Origin: Melioribacteraceae bacterium
GTDB lineage: Bacteria; Bacteroidota; Ignavibacteria; Ignavibacteriales; Melioribacteraceae
Length of the DNA: 64,000 nucleotides
Assembly: GCA_022181065.1 (NCBI GenBank)
Contig: BQMY01000079.1
Location: forward strand, 61,866 to 125,865
Reading direction: 5' to 3'
Positions 1 to 8,817 of this stretch are shown here, in pieces (positions within the stretch are counted from its first letter, which is position 1; the number at the start of each line of letters is the position of its first letter). Under the pieces are notes generated by a model. The model was given only the letters and a program-made list of their open reading frames with translations. It was not told the DNA's origin and did not search any database. Position numbers and translations under genes: made by a program.

Positions 1-1679
1 CCGCTACTCAGTTAGGGAAAATTGATATTGTAAACTACAGAACAGGCGTTCTGGTAAACTCGATAGATATTGAAGCAGATGGAAACCCGCAAGGTATCGC
101 GAACATCAACAATAAATTGGTGGTTGCAATGGCAGACTGGTCTGATCCGAATCTTGGTCAGGGTCACTCCGCAGTAATTTATGACCCAAACGATTGGAAT
201 AACTATTCCGAAATAGAAGCGCACATTAATGTTGTGGATATTATTCCGGTTCAAAACGGCAAATATCTGATCAATTCCTGGGGTACATGGTTTGGTGATG
301 ATAACTACGGCTCAATCCGACTTGTAGATGAATTAGGGAATCTTGAATACACCTGGTTACTCCCGGATGACAGTAAAGCCGAGTTGATAATTCCACTTGA
401 TGAAAATAACATATACATGCGGGGTTATGATGTAAATTTTGCTCCTGTGTTTGGAACAATTAATTTGACAACTCATAATTATACTCCGGTTACAACAGGA
501 TACCTGACAACAAATATCACAGGAATTCTGAATGATGGAACACTTTTCGGTATAGCAGATGACAATACAAATTTTTATGATGACGAAGGGAATGTGATAG
601 GTTCTACCAACACTACCATCGGAATTTATAATACCGTCCTGACAAAACCGGAACCTTCAGAAAACCCGCTATACACAATCGGTCTTTCCACAAGTGACGG
701 AGCAGGTGGTTCTTACGGACTTATGCTCGGTATCGACCCTGCCGGTACAGATGGTATCGACAGTGAACTTGGTGAAACAGAACTACCTCCATTGCCACCA
801 TCAGGAGTATATGACGCACGCCTTATCCTCCCTGACGGCACAACAGGTTCACCTGCTGACTATCGTGGCGGAGACGCTAATTTCACAGGTCAGGTAGAAT
901 ATGAAGTTAACTGGCAGTTGGGTGAAGGAACTGTATTCACCCTTGAGGTTGACGTTCCTGAAGTACCCGGAACAGTAACTGTAACTGTATATGACCTCGT
1001 TGTTGGTACAATCGTTAACGAAGTAATAAACGAAGGTGGCGGACAGGTAGTTGTTAACAACGATGCAATCTCTGCACTTGGAATCACAGTTGATTACAAC
1101 GCACCAATCCCGGTAGAGCTATCCTCATTCGCAGCAAATGTTGTTGGCGAAACAATCCGGTTGGTATGGGAAACAGCAACAGAGACCAACAACAAGGGAT
1201 TTGTGGTAGAAAGAAGTGAAGACAACGCTAAATTCACAAAAGTGGGCTACATAGATGGTAACGGAACGACAAGTGAAAAACAGAGCTACACATTCACAGA
1301 CCATCATGCGGTATCAGGTACATACTACTACAGATTACGTCAGGTTGACTTTGATGGAACATCAAGCTACAGTGACGCTGTAGAGGTAGATTTTGTACCA
1401 ACAGAATACAGTCTGGGTCAGAACTATCCAAATCCGTTTAACCCGAGTACAAGGATCAAGTTTGCTGTACCTGTAGATAGTAAGGTAACAGTAACCTTGT
1501 ACAATATGTTGGGACAGAAGGTACAGGAGATAGTATCACAGAACTATAGTGTTGGTTTACATGAAGTTGATTTCAACGCGAGTGAGTTATCGAGTGGAAT
1601 GTACATCTACTCCATCACAGCTTTGGGAGTAGACGGAAGTAATTTCGTTGACACCAAAAAGATGATGCTTATGAAATAG
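1..1679 (+). CDS. T9SS-sorted secreted protein, C-terminal part
   Basis: The reading frame is open from the first bases of the window, so the gene is cut at its 5' end and about 558 residues are visible. The visible N-terminal part is rich in Asp, Gly and aromatic residues in short beta-strand patterns and looks like a beta-propeller or similar beta fold. A region near the middle contains a VELSSF-type stretch followed by a fibronectin-like module. The last ~85 residues form a type A T9SS C-terminal sorting domain with the signature NYPNPFNPST at about visible residue 474 and a GMYIYSI...KKMMLMK ending. Such proteins cross the outer membrane through the type IX system and have this domain removed at the surface. 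No T9SS machinery is encoded in the window. The cargo function is unknown. Confidence 0.88.
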   Translation, partial: ATQLGKIDIVNYRTGVLVNSIDIEADGNPQGIANINNKLVVAMADWSDPNLGQGHSAVIYDPNDWNNYSEIEAHINVVDIIPVQNGKYLINSWGTWFGDDNYGSIRLVDELGNLEYTWLLPDDSKAELIIPLDENNIYMRGYDVNFAPVFGTINLTTHNYTPVTTGYLTTNITGILNDGTLFGIADDNTNFYDDEGNVIGSTNTTIGIYNTVLTKPEPSENPLYTIGLSTSDGAGGSYGLMLGIDPAGTDGIDSELGETELPPLPPSGVYDARLILPDGTTGSPADYRGGDANFTGQVEYEVNWQLGEGTVFTLEVDVPEVPGTVTVTVYDLVVGTIVNEVINEGGGQVVVNNDAISALGITVDYNAPIPVELSSFAANVVGETIRLVWETATETNNKGFVVERSEDNAKFTKVGYIDGNGTTSEKQSYTFTDHHAVSGTYYYRLRQVDFDGTSSYSDAVEVDFVPTEYSLGQNYPNPFNPSTRIKFAVPVDSKVTVTLYNMLGQKVQEIVSQNYSVGLHEVDFNASELSSGMYIYSITALGVDGSNFVDTKKMMLMK

Positions 1680-1683
1680 TGCT

Positions 1684-1704
1684 GAGTACTAAGTACTGAG
1701 TGCA
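1684..1704. repeat. Short heptamer repeat and palindrome after the T9SS gene
   Basis: Immediately after the stop codon there are three imperfect copies of a 7-nt unit (GAGTACT, AAGTACT, GAGTGCA), the middle of which also reads as a palindrome (AGTACTAAGTACT region). A second, longer heptamer array with a related unit lies 270 bp downstream. Confidence 0.6.
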
Positions 1705-1746
1705 TAGTAGTAAAGACGGCATTAGGTTGGTGAGCCTGTCTGCCTG

Positions 1747-1760
1747 CCCCGCTCGCGGGG
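1747..1760. repeat. GC-rich perfect palindrome
   Basis: CCCCGC-TC-GCGGGG forms a 6-bp all-GC stem. It is the first of several palindromes in the 650-bp intergenic region between the T9SS gene and the DUF4837 gene. It has no T-run on either side, so it does not look like an intrinsic terminator. Confidence 0.5.
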
Positions 1761-1843
1761 AACCATATGCCGTCTCTACTGAAAAATATAAATATTTTCG
1801 TAGGGGATGGTTACCGACTATCCCTTTTTATTTTAAAGAACTG

Positions 1844-1886
1844 CATGCCCGATCGAGCCCACCTAAGGCGGATAAACTCGGGCATG
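1844..1886. repeat. Inverted repeat (9-bp stem)
   Basis: CATGCCCGA at the left pairs perfectly with TCGGGCATG at the right, enclosing about 25 nt. It sits directly before the dRS3-like palindrome and is part of the same repeat-rich spacer. Confidence 0.55.
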
Positions 1887-1900
1887 ACAATAAGTCTTGT

Positions 1901-1927
1901 GTCATTCCCGCGAAAGCGGGAATCCAG
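1901..1927 (+). repeat. dRS3-like palindromic repeat, copy 1
   Basis: The sequence GTCATTCCCGCGAAAGC continues into GGGAATCCAG, giving an ATTCCCGC/GCGGGAAT hairpin around a short loop. Repeats of this form are widespread in bacterial intergenic DNA (dRS3-type in Neisseria is the best-known). Related copies are seen here at 2041-2066 (opposite orientation) and 30224-30247. Confidence 0.6.
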
Positions 1928-1973
1928 AGATACTGTATTGTCGCAATACAATTATCAGATCCACCCCCTTGAA

Positions 1974-2020
1974 AAGTCGTAAGTCGTAAGTCGTAAGTCG
2001 TAAGTCGTAAGTCGTAAGTC
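1974..2020. repeat. Heptamer tandem repeat, 6.7 copies of AAGTCGT
   Basis: The unit AAGTCGT is repeated six times without a single mismatch and ends in a partial AAGTC. Because 7 is not a multiple of 3, any reading frame through it cycles through a 7-residue pattern; the reverse strand gives an artefactual Thr-Tyr-Asp-Leu-Arg-Leu-Thr repeat that should not be taken for a protein. The unit length equals that of the degenerate repeat at 1684-1704. Function is unknown; copy number is likely to vary by slippage. Confidence 0.9.
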
Positions 2021-2040
2021 AAAAATAATAAAACAAAGAC

Positions 2041-2066
2041 TGGATACCTGCTTCCGCAGGTATGAC
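2041..2066 (-). repeat. dRS3-like palindromic repeat, copy 2 (inverted)
   Basis: Read on the minus strand this is GTCATACCTGCGG followed by AAGCAGGTATCCA, with the same GTCAT...ATCCA frame and central stem-loop as copy 1, but diverged in the stem by compensating changes (ACCTGC/GCAGGT). Copies 1 and 2 face each other around the heptamer array. Confidence 0.55.
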
Positions 2067-2170
2067 AAACTCTGGAAACTGTCATTTCCATGAATCCGCC
2101 AATGGCGGAGGAAATCTAACACCCAAACCAGATGCCCGCTCGAGCCGGGATTCTTAGGACTCAACAATGA

Positions 2171-2262
2171 TCGGGTGCTTCGAGGACCTCAGCAGCCCTT
2201 GCATGCCAGGTTCCTGAACTGCGGCGAGGGGCTAGCCGACCGTGTTGACCAGGTCTATTTTT
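2171..2262 (+). ncRNA. Candidate structured small RNA, GC-rich
   Basis: This 86-nt block (2171-2256) counts 55 G+C bases by hand, about 64%, in a chromosome near 40%. On the plus strand it can fold as one extended hairpin: GGACCT (2184-2189) with AGGTCT (2251-2256), AGCCCTTGC (2194-2202) with GCGAGGGGCT (2224-2233, one bulge), and an apical CAG-G-TT/AACTG stem with a CCTG loop. A run of six T follows the closing stem within two bases, as in an intrinsic terminator. It has no open reading frame worth noting. It does not show the GGAA-loop and AGCAG internal loop expected of SRP RNA, nor tmRNA, RNase P or tRNA signatures. Whether it is transcribed is unknown. Confidence 0.35.
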
Positions 2263-2267
2263 TGTTT

Positions 2268-2301
2268 AAAACAAAAAACCCCGACAAAATTATAGCCGGG
2301 G
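2268..2301 (-). terminator. Intrinsic terminator of the greA-DUF4837 operon
   Basis: On the minus strand CCCCG (2301-2297) pairs with CGGGG (2283-2279) and is followed directly by TTTTTTGTTTT. It lies 30 bp after the DUF4837 stop codon, where the leftward operon would be expected to end. Confidence 0.8.
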
Positions 2302-2331
2302 TCTTTCAATTTTGATACTTAACTAAAGAGG

Positions 2332-3444
2332 TTATTCTTCTTCGGGTAGCTCATCCATAAGTTCTTCAATTCTATCTTCACTAAGCTCATATTTCGGTTT
2401 CCACGACTTGAGAAGTACATCAACCTGCTGTATCAATTTTTTCTTTTTGTATTTTGGTGCGTAAAGCGAGCCGTCCAGCATATAAATTCTATTGGTTTCC
2501 TGATCGAAGAAAGTATAATTCACAAAAGGACCGCCCATTGATTTATCATCCATACGCCATAAACCTTCAGTCATAAGCGCATACCTGCCTTTAAAATTGA
2601 CTTCACTGGTTTTGGTGTATTCTTCAAAAGGAGCAATTTCTACAAAATTTGACTCATCCGCAGTACGATAATACTTTTTGGTTATTCTGTCCCTGATTGC
2701 TATTACAGAATCTTTTTCGAGGTAACTTGGTGAAGCGTTATCAATCCAGTGAACAAATATCCATCTTTCCATATCAGATCCGGGTGCACGTCTGAGCCAT
2801 ACAAAGTTGTCTTCAGGCACCTCCTTCGCGAGATGAAAATCTATCTGCACATATACAATCCAGCCATATTTATCGAGCAACTGTGCTTGCACAGGTTTTT
2901 GTTCATACACAGCTGCGTAAAGTTTGTCTGAAAGACGTTTATCCGATATTTTCTGAAAATAGTAAAGCAGATCATCCTGATTAGCTTCGATCTTATCCCT
3001 CAATTCATTCAACGAATTTGAAGTCAGCACCATAACCAACTGATTTTTTGCCCATTGGTCATACTTCGTGAAAAAAAATTCCTTCCCCGATTTTACCATT
3101 TGCGTAACATTGGAATCAAGTAGATTCCCCATATAAACAGAGGCATTGGTTTGTTCGCCAAGAGGAGCTATAATTATTATATTTTTTCTTCGTTTATAGC
3201 TGTTGATTTTGGTAATGTCGCGCCATTCGAGATCGAATAGATTTTCAGGTTGAGGAGTGTAAATGATTTTGCCAAAAACCTTTTGCAGGGTTTCCTCCAT
3301 CTCAACATAATCGAGTGAATCGGCGAATACAAGAATTTCATCCTCAATTCCGATCGCGGGTTTTCCGGATCCGTCGCAACCACTCAAGGCAAAGAGTGAC
3401 AGGGTAATTCCAACCAGAGTTAGATATCGTAGATTTTTCATCAT
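2332..3444 (-). CDS. DUF4837 family lipoprotein
   Basis: A 370-residue protein that starts with a lipoprotein signal peptide: hydrophobic core followed by the lipobox LSGC, with Cys at about residue 23. The rest matches my memory of the DUF4837 family, known from Bacteroidota and relatives, where it is an envelope lipoprotein of unknown function. Regions with conserved aromatic and acidic residues (for example WRDITK and GLWRMDDKSMGGPF) are visible but no catalytic motif is evident. It is the last gene of the leftward greA-tilS-hpt-ftsH operon and is followed by a strong intrinsic terminator. The C-terminus is very acidic (ELMDELPEEE). Confidence 0.8.
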   Translation of the reverse strand: MMKNLRYLTLVGITLSLFALSGCDGSGKPAIGIEDEILVFADSLDYVEMEETLQKVFGKIIYTPQPENLFDLEWRDITKINSYKRRKNIIIIAPLGEQTNASVYMGNLLDSNVTQMVKSGKEFFFTKYDQWAKNQLVMVLTSNSLNELRDKIEANQDDLLYYFQKISDKRLSDKLYAAVYEQKPVQAQLLDKYGWIVYVQIDFHLAKEVPEDNFVWLRRAPGSDMERWIFVHWIDNASPSYLEKDSVIAIRDRITKKYYRTADESNFVEIAPFEEYTKTSEVNFKGRYALMTEGLWRMDDKSMGGPFVNYTFFDQETNRIYMLDGSLYAPKYKKKKLIQQVDVLLKSWKPKYELSEDRIEELMDELPEEE

Positions 3445-3499
3445 GTCCGTTTGATGTTTGTTTTTATTTATACAATGAAGTTATTGTATAGTTTCACAA

Positions 3500-4168
3500 T
3501 TATACAGGAGCGTTAGGGAGAATCGGGGCAAGATCGGGGAGAAGTAAAGCATACAATCCCCACATTGTAAATCCTATTGAAATTGGTATTGTAAGATTAT
3601 CATCAGCCCAGCCATAGCTTATATTTTCAGCAATCGCACCAACGGCAACGGCGAAGATGCCGATGGCATACTCGAGAAATAATCCTTCTACCTTGGGTGT
3701 GATCAACACAATGATTGAAGCGACCACAAAAAACGCCAGGGTTCCTTCCAGACTTTTAGCGAGAAATTTATGCCTACCGAATCGTCTTCCAATAAGAGCC
3801 GCGGCAATATCACCAAGAATAAGGACCGCAAAACCGGTTATGGCAAAAATTTTGGGCATGGCAAATATTACTCCAACAGCGGCTATTAGAACATAACTGG
3901 CACCGGACAGATTTTTCTTTTCCTCATCGCGTTCATGCTCACGCATAATCTTGCCAAATAATTTTATTGTAATTTCTTTAAGGGTAGGGTTAAGATGACG
4001 GCCAAAATCGATGATTACCGAAAAAATAAGCAAGGGAACCAACACAGTAAGCATTAGTTCCCTTGTAGTAAAATAATATATAACCGGGATTGAAAGCGAG
4101 CAAAGATGAATAGATTTTCTTAATAATTCATTTTTATAATCAATAGTCGCTTTATCCGTATCAGTCAT
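3500..4168 (-). CDS. Dolichol/phytol kinase-like membrane protein
   Basis: A multi-pass membrane protein of 222 residues with the CTP-dependent polyprenol/phytol kinase (SEC59/DGK) pattern: an N-terminal NELLRKSIH stretch, a [16 protein letters not shown] segment, and [10 protein letters not shown], which together resemble the nucleotide-binding loop of phytol kinases. It would phosphorylate a polyprenol, phytol or diacylglycerol at the inner membrane; the substrate cannot be read from sequence. The frame extends 15 codons upstream, but the internal ATG at MTDTDK is preferred because it overlaps the ftsH stop by 8 bp, the translational-coupling arrangement typical of this operon. Confidence 0.75.
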   Translation of the reverse strand: MTDTDKATIDYKNELLRKSIHLCSLSIPVIYYFTTRELMLTVLVPLLIFSVIIDFGRHLNPTLKEITIKLFGKIMREHERDEEKKNLSGASYVLIAAVGVIFAMPKIFAITGFAVLILGDIAAALIGRRFGRHKFLAKSLEGTLAFFVVASIIVLITPKVEGLFLEYAIGIFAVAVGAIAENISYGWADDNLTIPISIGFTMWGLYALLLPDLAPILPNAPV

Positions 4169-6266
4169 CCTTGCTTCCGGGAGTATTATCCGTATCTCGG
4201 TTATTTTTCGCATCCATTAATTTTTTAACATGTTCCGGAATAACTTCCTCTTCGCCATTACCACTATTGGTAGCTTTTTTAAGAGGAGGTAATTCTTCAC
4301 CACGCATGATCATATCTATTTCTTCAGCATCGAGTATTTCACGCTCAAGTAATTCCAGAGAGAGTTTATGGAGAACATCCATGTTTTCCTTCAATATTTC
4401 TTCAGCGCGTTTCTGGCAGCCCATTACAATTGATTTAATTTCATTATCAATATCCTGAGCTGTCTGTTCACTGTAATCCTTATGTTTGGTAATTTCTCTG
4501 CCGAGGAAAATTTCCTCTTCGTTCTGACCATAAGCCAAAGGACCCAGTTTTTCACTCATACCCCATTCGCAAACCATCTTGCGGGCAATACCGGTAGCTT
4601 TTTCGATATCATTTCCGGCACCGGTTGTGAATCGTTTGAATATGATTAACTCAGCAGCCCTGCCACCAAGCGCGTAGGTTATCATCGCTTCGAGATATTC
4701 ACGTGAGTATGTATGCTTCTCATCCACAGGAAGATAGGTTGTAACACCAAGCGCTCTTCCACGGGGAATTATAGTAACTTTATGAACCGGATCTGATTCC
4801 GGAATTTTTTTCGCAACAAGTACATGTCCGATCTCATGATAGGCAGTAAGTTTTTTCTCCTCCTCGGAGATAATCATACTCTTACGTTCCATACCCATCA
4901 TAACTTTATCTTTGGCTTCCTCAAAATCTTCCATGGAAACTGTTTTCTTGTCCTTTCGTGCGGCAAGCAGAGCAGCCTCGTTTACAAGATTCGCAAGATC
5001 AGCACCCGCAAGACCCGGAGTACCTTTAGCCAATGTTTTTAATTTCACATCAGTATCAAGCGGTATCTTACGGGTATGAACCTTGAGGATACCTTCACGA
5101 CCGGAAACATCGGGTCTGTCAACTACAATCTGTCTGTCGAACCTGCCAGGTCTTAACAACGCGGGATCAAGCACGTCAGGACGGTTGGTTGCTGCGATAA
5201 TGATTACACCGCTATTCTGCTCGAAACCATCCATTTCAACGAGTAAGGCGTTCAAAGTTTGTTCTCGTTCATCATGACCACCGCCAAGACCGGCGCCACG
5301 ATGGCGACCAACAGCGTCAATCTCATCAATGAAGATGATACACGGGGCGCTTTTTTTACCCTGCTCAAACAAATCTCGGACACGACTCGCGCCAACACCA
5401 ACAAACATTTCAACGAAATCGGCACCACTTATTGAGAAGAACGGAACTCCTGCTTCACCTGCAACAGCTCTTGCCAATAATGTTTTACCGGTTCCGGGAG
5501 GGCCCAGCAAAAGAACACCACGCGGAATTTTTCCGCCAAGTTTCTGGAATTTCGTAGGTTCCCTTAAAAATTCTATAATTTCTTCAAGTTCAACTTTTGC
5601 TTCATCAGCGCCGGCAACATCCTTAAATGTAACTTTGATAGAACGTTCTGTGATCATCTTGGCTTTACTTTTGCCGAAGTTAAAAATGCCGCGTGTACCG
5701 CCTGCTCCCGACTGCATTCTGCGCATAAAAAGTATCCATACACCAATGATCAATATCCATGGAAGGATACCGAGAAGTACGGTTAACCATTCATTAGATT
5801 CTTTTACAAAGGTATATTTAACCCCTTTTTCCTGCCAAAGTTTAACTTGCTGTTCAATGATTGGTTCTACCAGAGTAACTGAAAAGCGGGTAACATTTTC
5901 ATAGCCGCCCTCACCCTGTAAACTTACCGGCTCGGCGGTTAAACCCTGAAAACTGTAATCATTGATATCGGTTTTAACAATTTCGGCTTCAACAATTTTT
6001 CCATCCTGAAGAAGCTGCATATACATATCAAAATCGATTTGCTTGTAACGCGGGGTATCATTATTAAAAAACTGAAGCACAATAACACCGGCAACAAGCA
6101 CTAATCCCCAACTAACTACACTTTTAATAATCTTCGACCATTCAAAATCGCCGTCGGGTTTATCTGGACCACCATCACCACCGCCTCTGTTTCCCGGCGG
6201 TCGGGAATTTTTATTGTCAGCCATATTCCAACTGTTTTTATTCATCATAATCTTAAGAAACTCCAT
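4161..6266 (-). CDS. ftsH: ATP-dependent zinc metalloprotease FtsH
   Basis: A full-length 701-residue FtsH, the membrane-anchored AAA+ protease that degrades misfolded membrane proteins and selected regulators. Visible elements in order: a Gly/Pro-rich cytoplasmic N-terminus, TM1 at about 48-66, a periplasmic domain, TM2 at about 159-180, Walker A GPPGTGKT (255-262), Walker B IIFIDE (310-315), the second region of homology around 355-380, and the zinc-binding protease motif HEIGH (477-481) with the third metal ligand Asp in GNDIEKAT (553). The start codon overlaps the hpt stop (TAATG); an internal ATG at residue 15 (MADNK) is an alternative. The gene order tilS-hpt-ftsH is conserved in many phyla. 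Confidence 0.97.
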   Translation of the reverse strand: MEFLKIMMNKNSWNMADNKNSRPPGNRGGGDGGPDKPDGDFEWSKIIKSVVSWGLVLVAGVIVLQFFNNDTPRYKQIDFDMYMQLLQDGKIVEAEIVKTDINDYSFQGLTAEPVSLQGEGGYENVTRFSVTLVEPIIEQQVKLWQEKGVKYTFVKESNEWLTVLLGILPWILIIGVWILFMRRMQSGAGGTRGIFNFGKSKAKMITERSIKVTFKDVAGADEAKVELEEIIEFLREPTKFQKLGGKIPRGVLLLGPPGTGKTLLARAVAGEAGVPFFSISGADFVEMFVGVGASRVRDLFEQGKKSAPCIIFIDEIDAVGRHRGAGLGGGHDEREQTLNALLVEMDGFEQNSGVIIIAATNRPDVLDPALLRPGRFDRQIVVDRPDVSGREGILKVHTRKIPLDTDVKLKTLAKGTPGLAGADLANLVNEAALLAARKDKKTVSMEDFEEAKDKVMMGMERKSMIISEEEKKLTAYHEIGHVLVAKKIPESDPVHKVTIIPRGRALGVTTYLPVDEKHTYSREYLEAMITYALGGRAAELIIFKRFTTGAGNDIEKATGIARKMVCEWGMSEKLGPLAYGQNEEEIFLGREITKHKDYSEQTAQDIDNEIKSIVMGCQKRAEEILKENMDVLHKLSLELLEREILDAEEIDMIMRGEELPPLKKATNSGNGEEEVIPEHVKKLMDAKNNRDTDNTPGSKDD

Positions 6267-6814
6267 TATTCACTTAAAACATAAATTGAGCCCAGGTTCC
6301 TGTATTTCTGGGCATAATCCAGTCCGTAGCCAATGACAAATTTATCGGGTATCTCAAATCCAATATAATCAATTTTAACGTCATATTTCAGACTCCCCGG
6401 CTTCATCAGCAAGGAGGCAACCTTAACACTTGCAGGTGTGTATTCTTCTAGCAGTTTTTCTATATATGTAATCGATAATCCCGAGTCAACAATATCTTCA
6501 ACTATAACTACATGTCTGCCATTTATATCAGCATTTAGTTCTTTAAGCAATTTTACATTGCCGGAAGATATTTTCCTGTCACCATAGCTGGATAATTTGA
6601 AAAAATCCACTTCGCAATTAATTGGTGTTTCACGAAGCAGGTCTGATAAAAACATAAAAGAGCCGTTAAGAATTCCAATAAAGATCGGAAATTTATCTTC
6701 ATACTCTTTAGTTAATTCTTCACCAAGTTCTTTAAGACGGGCATTAATCTGATCCCTGGTTATCATAGGAACAAATTTTTCATTGCCAACATAAATTACG
6801 TCTTCACTAATCAT
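6266..6814 (-). CDS. hpt: Hypoxanthine phosphoribosyltransferase
   Basis: A 182-residue purine salvage enzyme that converts hypoxanthine or guanine and PRPP to IMP or GMP in the cytoplasm. The PRPP-binding loop EDIVDSG is at residues 106-112, with the flexible-loop SSYGDRK near 75 and the purine-binding C-terminal segment [17 protein letters not shown]. Length is normal for the family. It overlaps the end of tilS by 8 bp and the start of ftsH by one base. Purine permeases at the right end of the window could supply its substrates. Confidence 0.95.
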   Translation of the reverse strand: MISEDVIYVGNEKFVPMITRDQINARLKELGEELTKEYEDKFPIFIGILNGSFMFLSDLLRETPINCEVDFFKLSSYGDRKISSGNVKLLKELNADINGRHVVIVEDIVDSGLSITYIEKLLEEYTPASVKVASLLMKPGSLKYDVKIDYIGFEIPDKFVIGYGLDYAQKYRNLGSIYVLSE

Positions 6815-8180
6815 CTTTTTTTACCCAAATTTTACAAAACTTTTTGTCTGTTTTGGTTATTTTATAACGATCGTCAATCCTTAAACCAACAACCGATACT
6901 ATATTGTTCCTGTTAATTAGAACAGGCATACCATTTTTTCTGAATGATTCTATTTTATTTTCGTTCAGAAAATCGGATATCTTTTTATAACCCCTCATCC
7001 CGAGCGGAATGAATTTATCACCAAAATTCCAATTTCGTAATATAAACATATCATCAATATTATTCGCTGAAATTAATTCATAATCGTGCGAAAAAGAAGG
7101 TGTTTCATCTGAAATCAGCTCAATTCTTATTTTAATCCCCGCCTCTGAAACAGTGATTTCCTCACCGGGAAATATTTCATACCTGTAATCTTTTATCTCA
7201 AAATCGCGGGTGATTATTAGCTCATTTCTCTCCTTCCAGGCTACAAGTCCGTTCTTTAAATTATTTTTTTTACCGGTTAGATTGTCCGAAAGTAAAGAAA
7301 GATTCAGATAATCATCATATGTAAACTGCTCAAGGAAATGTTCTTCAATAATTTTTTTAATAGTTTCACCAAAAAGAAACTCACCTTCAGACGAGAGATC
7401 ATCACTTATTCGAACAACATCTTTTTCGAATGAAACATACTTTTCGACGGCAGAAACTACTTTTTGTTCGATATAATAATTTGCTTCTCTTAGAATATTT
7501 CCAAATCTGTAAAGTGCTTCTTCCATAGAAGGATTCAGATTTTCCTTAATTTTTGGAAAAAGTTCATTCCTGATAAAATTACGGGAAAAATCATTATCGG
7601 CATTACTGCTATCAGTTCTGTATTCTATTTGATCTTCATGCAGAGACTCAATTATATCCTCTCTGGAAAGTGACAACAGAGGGCGAAGTATATTCCCCCT
7701 CTTCACCGGAATACCGGCAGCACCGGAAATACCGCTACCCTTAATAATATTATAGAAGATAGTCTCGGCGTTATCACCTTTATGATGAGCTGTAAGAATA
7801 TAATCCGCGTTTATTTTATCAGCTACACCTTCAAGAAAGCCATATCGGGCTTCACGCGCTGCTTCTTCAATAGATAATTTATTGTCGGAAGAGTATTTTT
7901 TCACATCAATCACATCGGTATGCAGAGTAATCCGGTTCTCTTCACACAGCTTAAGACAAAATACCATATCCGCGTCGGATTCCTTGCCCCTCAGAGAATG
8001 ATTAAGATGCGCCGCCTGAAAAGAAAAATTCAGTAACGGAGAAAGTTGTAACAACAAATGGAATAAGAAAACAGAATCAGGACCACCGCTAAGCGCCAGT
8101 AATAGTTTTTTACCGGATGTATCAATACCGTTTTCTTTCAGAAACGCGATAACCGTCTGTTCAATCTTGTTTGAAGGCAT
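6807..8180 (-). CDS. tilS: tRNA(Ile)-lysidine synthase TilS
   Basis: A 457-residue N-type ATP pyrophosphatase that attaches lysine to C34 of the tRNA-Ile CAU anticodon, an essential step for reading AUA codons. The P-loop SGGPDS is at residues 31-36. The HLNHSLRG motif, the TAHHKGDNAETIFYNIIKGSGISG segment and the C-terminal substrate-binding domain (FIPLGMRGYKKISDFLNENKI region) are all present. The gene is second in the leftward operon, 79 bp after greA, and its stop overlaps hpt. Confidence 0.95.
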   Translation of the reverse strand: MPSNKIEQTVIAFLKENGIDTSGKKLLLALSGGPDSVFLFHLLLQLSPLLNFSFQAAHLNHSLRGKESDADMVFCLKLCEENRITLHTDVIDVKKYSSDNKLSIEEAAREARYGFLEGVADKINADYILTAHHKGDNAETIFYNIIKGSGISGAAGIPVKRGNILRPLLSLSREDIIESLHEDQIEYRTDSSNADNDFSRNFIRNELFPKIKENLNPSMEEALYRFGNILREANYYIEQKVVSAVEKYVSFEKDVVRISDDLSSEGEFLFGETIKKIIEEHFLEQFTYDDYLNLSLLSDNLTGKKNNLKNGLVAWKERNELIITRDFEIKDYRYEIFPGEEITVSEAGIKIRIELISDETPSFSHDYELISANNIDDMFILRNWNFGDKFIPLGMRGYKKISDFLNENKIESFRKNGMPVLINRNNIVSVVGLRIDDRYKITKTDKKFCKIWVKKDD

Positions 8181-8203
8181 TACTCTTCCCGAATATAAAG
8201 CAA

Positions 8204-8236
8204 GGGTAACCGAAACTCATATGAGTCAGATTACCC
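8204..8236. other. Hairpin between greA and tilS
   Basis: GGGTAA (8204-8209) pairs with TTACCC (8231-8236) and encloses the perfect palindrome ACTCATATGAGT (8215-8226). There is no clear T-run after it in the direction of transcription (leftward), so it may be an RNA-processing or stabilising structure between greA and tilS rather than a terminator. Confidence 0.4.
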
Positions 8237-8259
8237 CGACAATAAATTCATATGTAAAA

Positions 8260-8730
8260 TTAGTCTATACTTAAAATTTCAAATTTGATAAGACCCGCAG
8301 GAACTTTCGCGTTTACCGTCTCGCCAACTTTCCTGTTCATTAGAGATTTACCAACCGGCGAAGTAAGAGCGATTTTACCTTTCTGCAGATCGGCCTCTTC
8401 AGGTGAAACAAGTGTGTAGGTGAATTCTTTATTGTTATTAAGGTTTTTGACTTTCACCGTAGAAAGAATATGAACCTGATCTTTCGGCATATTTGAAATA
8501 TCAATTATACTAGCTTTGGAAAGGAGTTCTTCCAGTTTGCTGATTTTAAGTTCGAGCAAGCCTTGTTCATCCTTCGCTGCGTCGTATTCGGCATTTTCTG
8601 ACAGATCACCATGCGATCTGGCTTCGGCAATCCTCTGCGCCATATCTTTTCTACCGGTTGTTTTAAGCTCGTTCAATTCCTTTTCTATCTCTACAAGCCG
8701 TTCTCTACTCAAATAAATAAACTCAGACAC
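8260..8730 (-). CDS. greA: Transcription elongation factor GreA
   Basis: A 156-residue Gre factor, which enters the RNA polymerase secondary channel and stimulates transcript cleavage in backtracked complexes. The N-terminal coiled coil carries the conserved tip GDLSENAEYDAAKD at 41-54 with the acidic residues that position the catalytic metal; the C-terminal FKBP-like domain ends GLIKFEILSI. The start is GTG, supported by an AGGAG ribosome-binding site 10 nt upstream. It heads the tilS-hpt-ftsH operon. A terminator-like hairpin lies 36 nt upstream of the start codon, see separate entry. Confidence 0.95.
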   Translation of the reverse strand: MSEFIYLSRERLVEIEKELNELKTTGRKDMAQRIAEARSHGDLSENAEYDAAKDEQGLLELKISKLEELLSKASIIDISNMPKDQVHILSTVKVKNLNNNKEFTYTLVSPEEADLQKGKIALTSPVGKSLMNRKVGETVNAKVPAGLIKFEILSID

Positions 8731-8765
8731 CTGAATTATTCTCCTGTTAATTTTTGTTTTTGCAT

Positions 8766-8810
8766 AAAAAAAATTGCCACGGTCAAAATATTTCTATTTT
8801 GCCTGTGGCA
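8766..8810 (-). terminator. Intrinsic terminator-like hairpin in the greA leader
   Basis: On the minus strand TGCCAC (8810-8805) pairs with GTGGCA (8780-8775); the stem continues, with two mismatches, through CAAAATA/TATTTTG to a 4-nt loop, and is followed directly by eight T (8773-8766). No leftward gene lies upstream, so the structure must fall in the greA 5' leader. Partial termination here would attenuate the whole operon and release a ~45-nt RNA. Confidence 0.7.
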
Positions 8811-8817
8811 TGAACTA

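Noticed and set aside
1700..1972. Plus-strand open frame after the T9SS gene
   Set aside because: It is made of palindromes and repeats, has no ribosome-binding site, and shows no protein-like composition.
1974..2020. Possible CRISPR-like array
   Set aside because: The repeats are only 7 bp, directly adjacent without spacers, and no cas genes are present.
1955..2167. Minus-strand open frame with a Tyr-Asp-Leu-Arg-Leu-Thr-Thr repeat
   Set aside because: The peptide repeat is produced by the AAGTCGT tandem DNA repeat; there is no ribosome-binding site and the frame has no coding features.
2171..2262. SRP RNA (4.5S) or tmRNA
   Set aside because: The short stretches ACCAGGTC and AGCAGCC resemble SRP RNA parts but appear in the wrong order, and the GGAA tetraloop is missing; no tmRNA tag or acceptor is seen. 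Kept only as a generic ncRNA candidate.
5329..5904. 191-codon open frame on the plus strand opposite ftsH
   Set aside because: It lies fully antisense to the ftsH AAA+ domain, has Ser/Pro-rich composition typical of shadow frames, and no ribosome-binding site.
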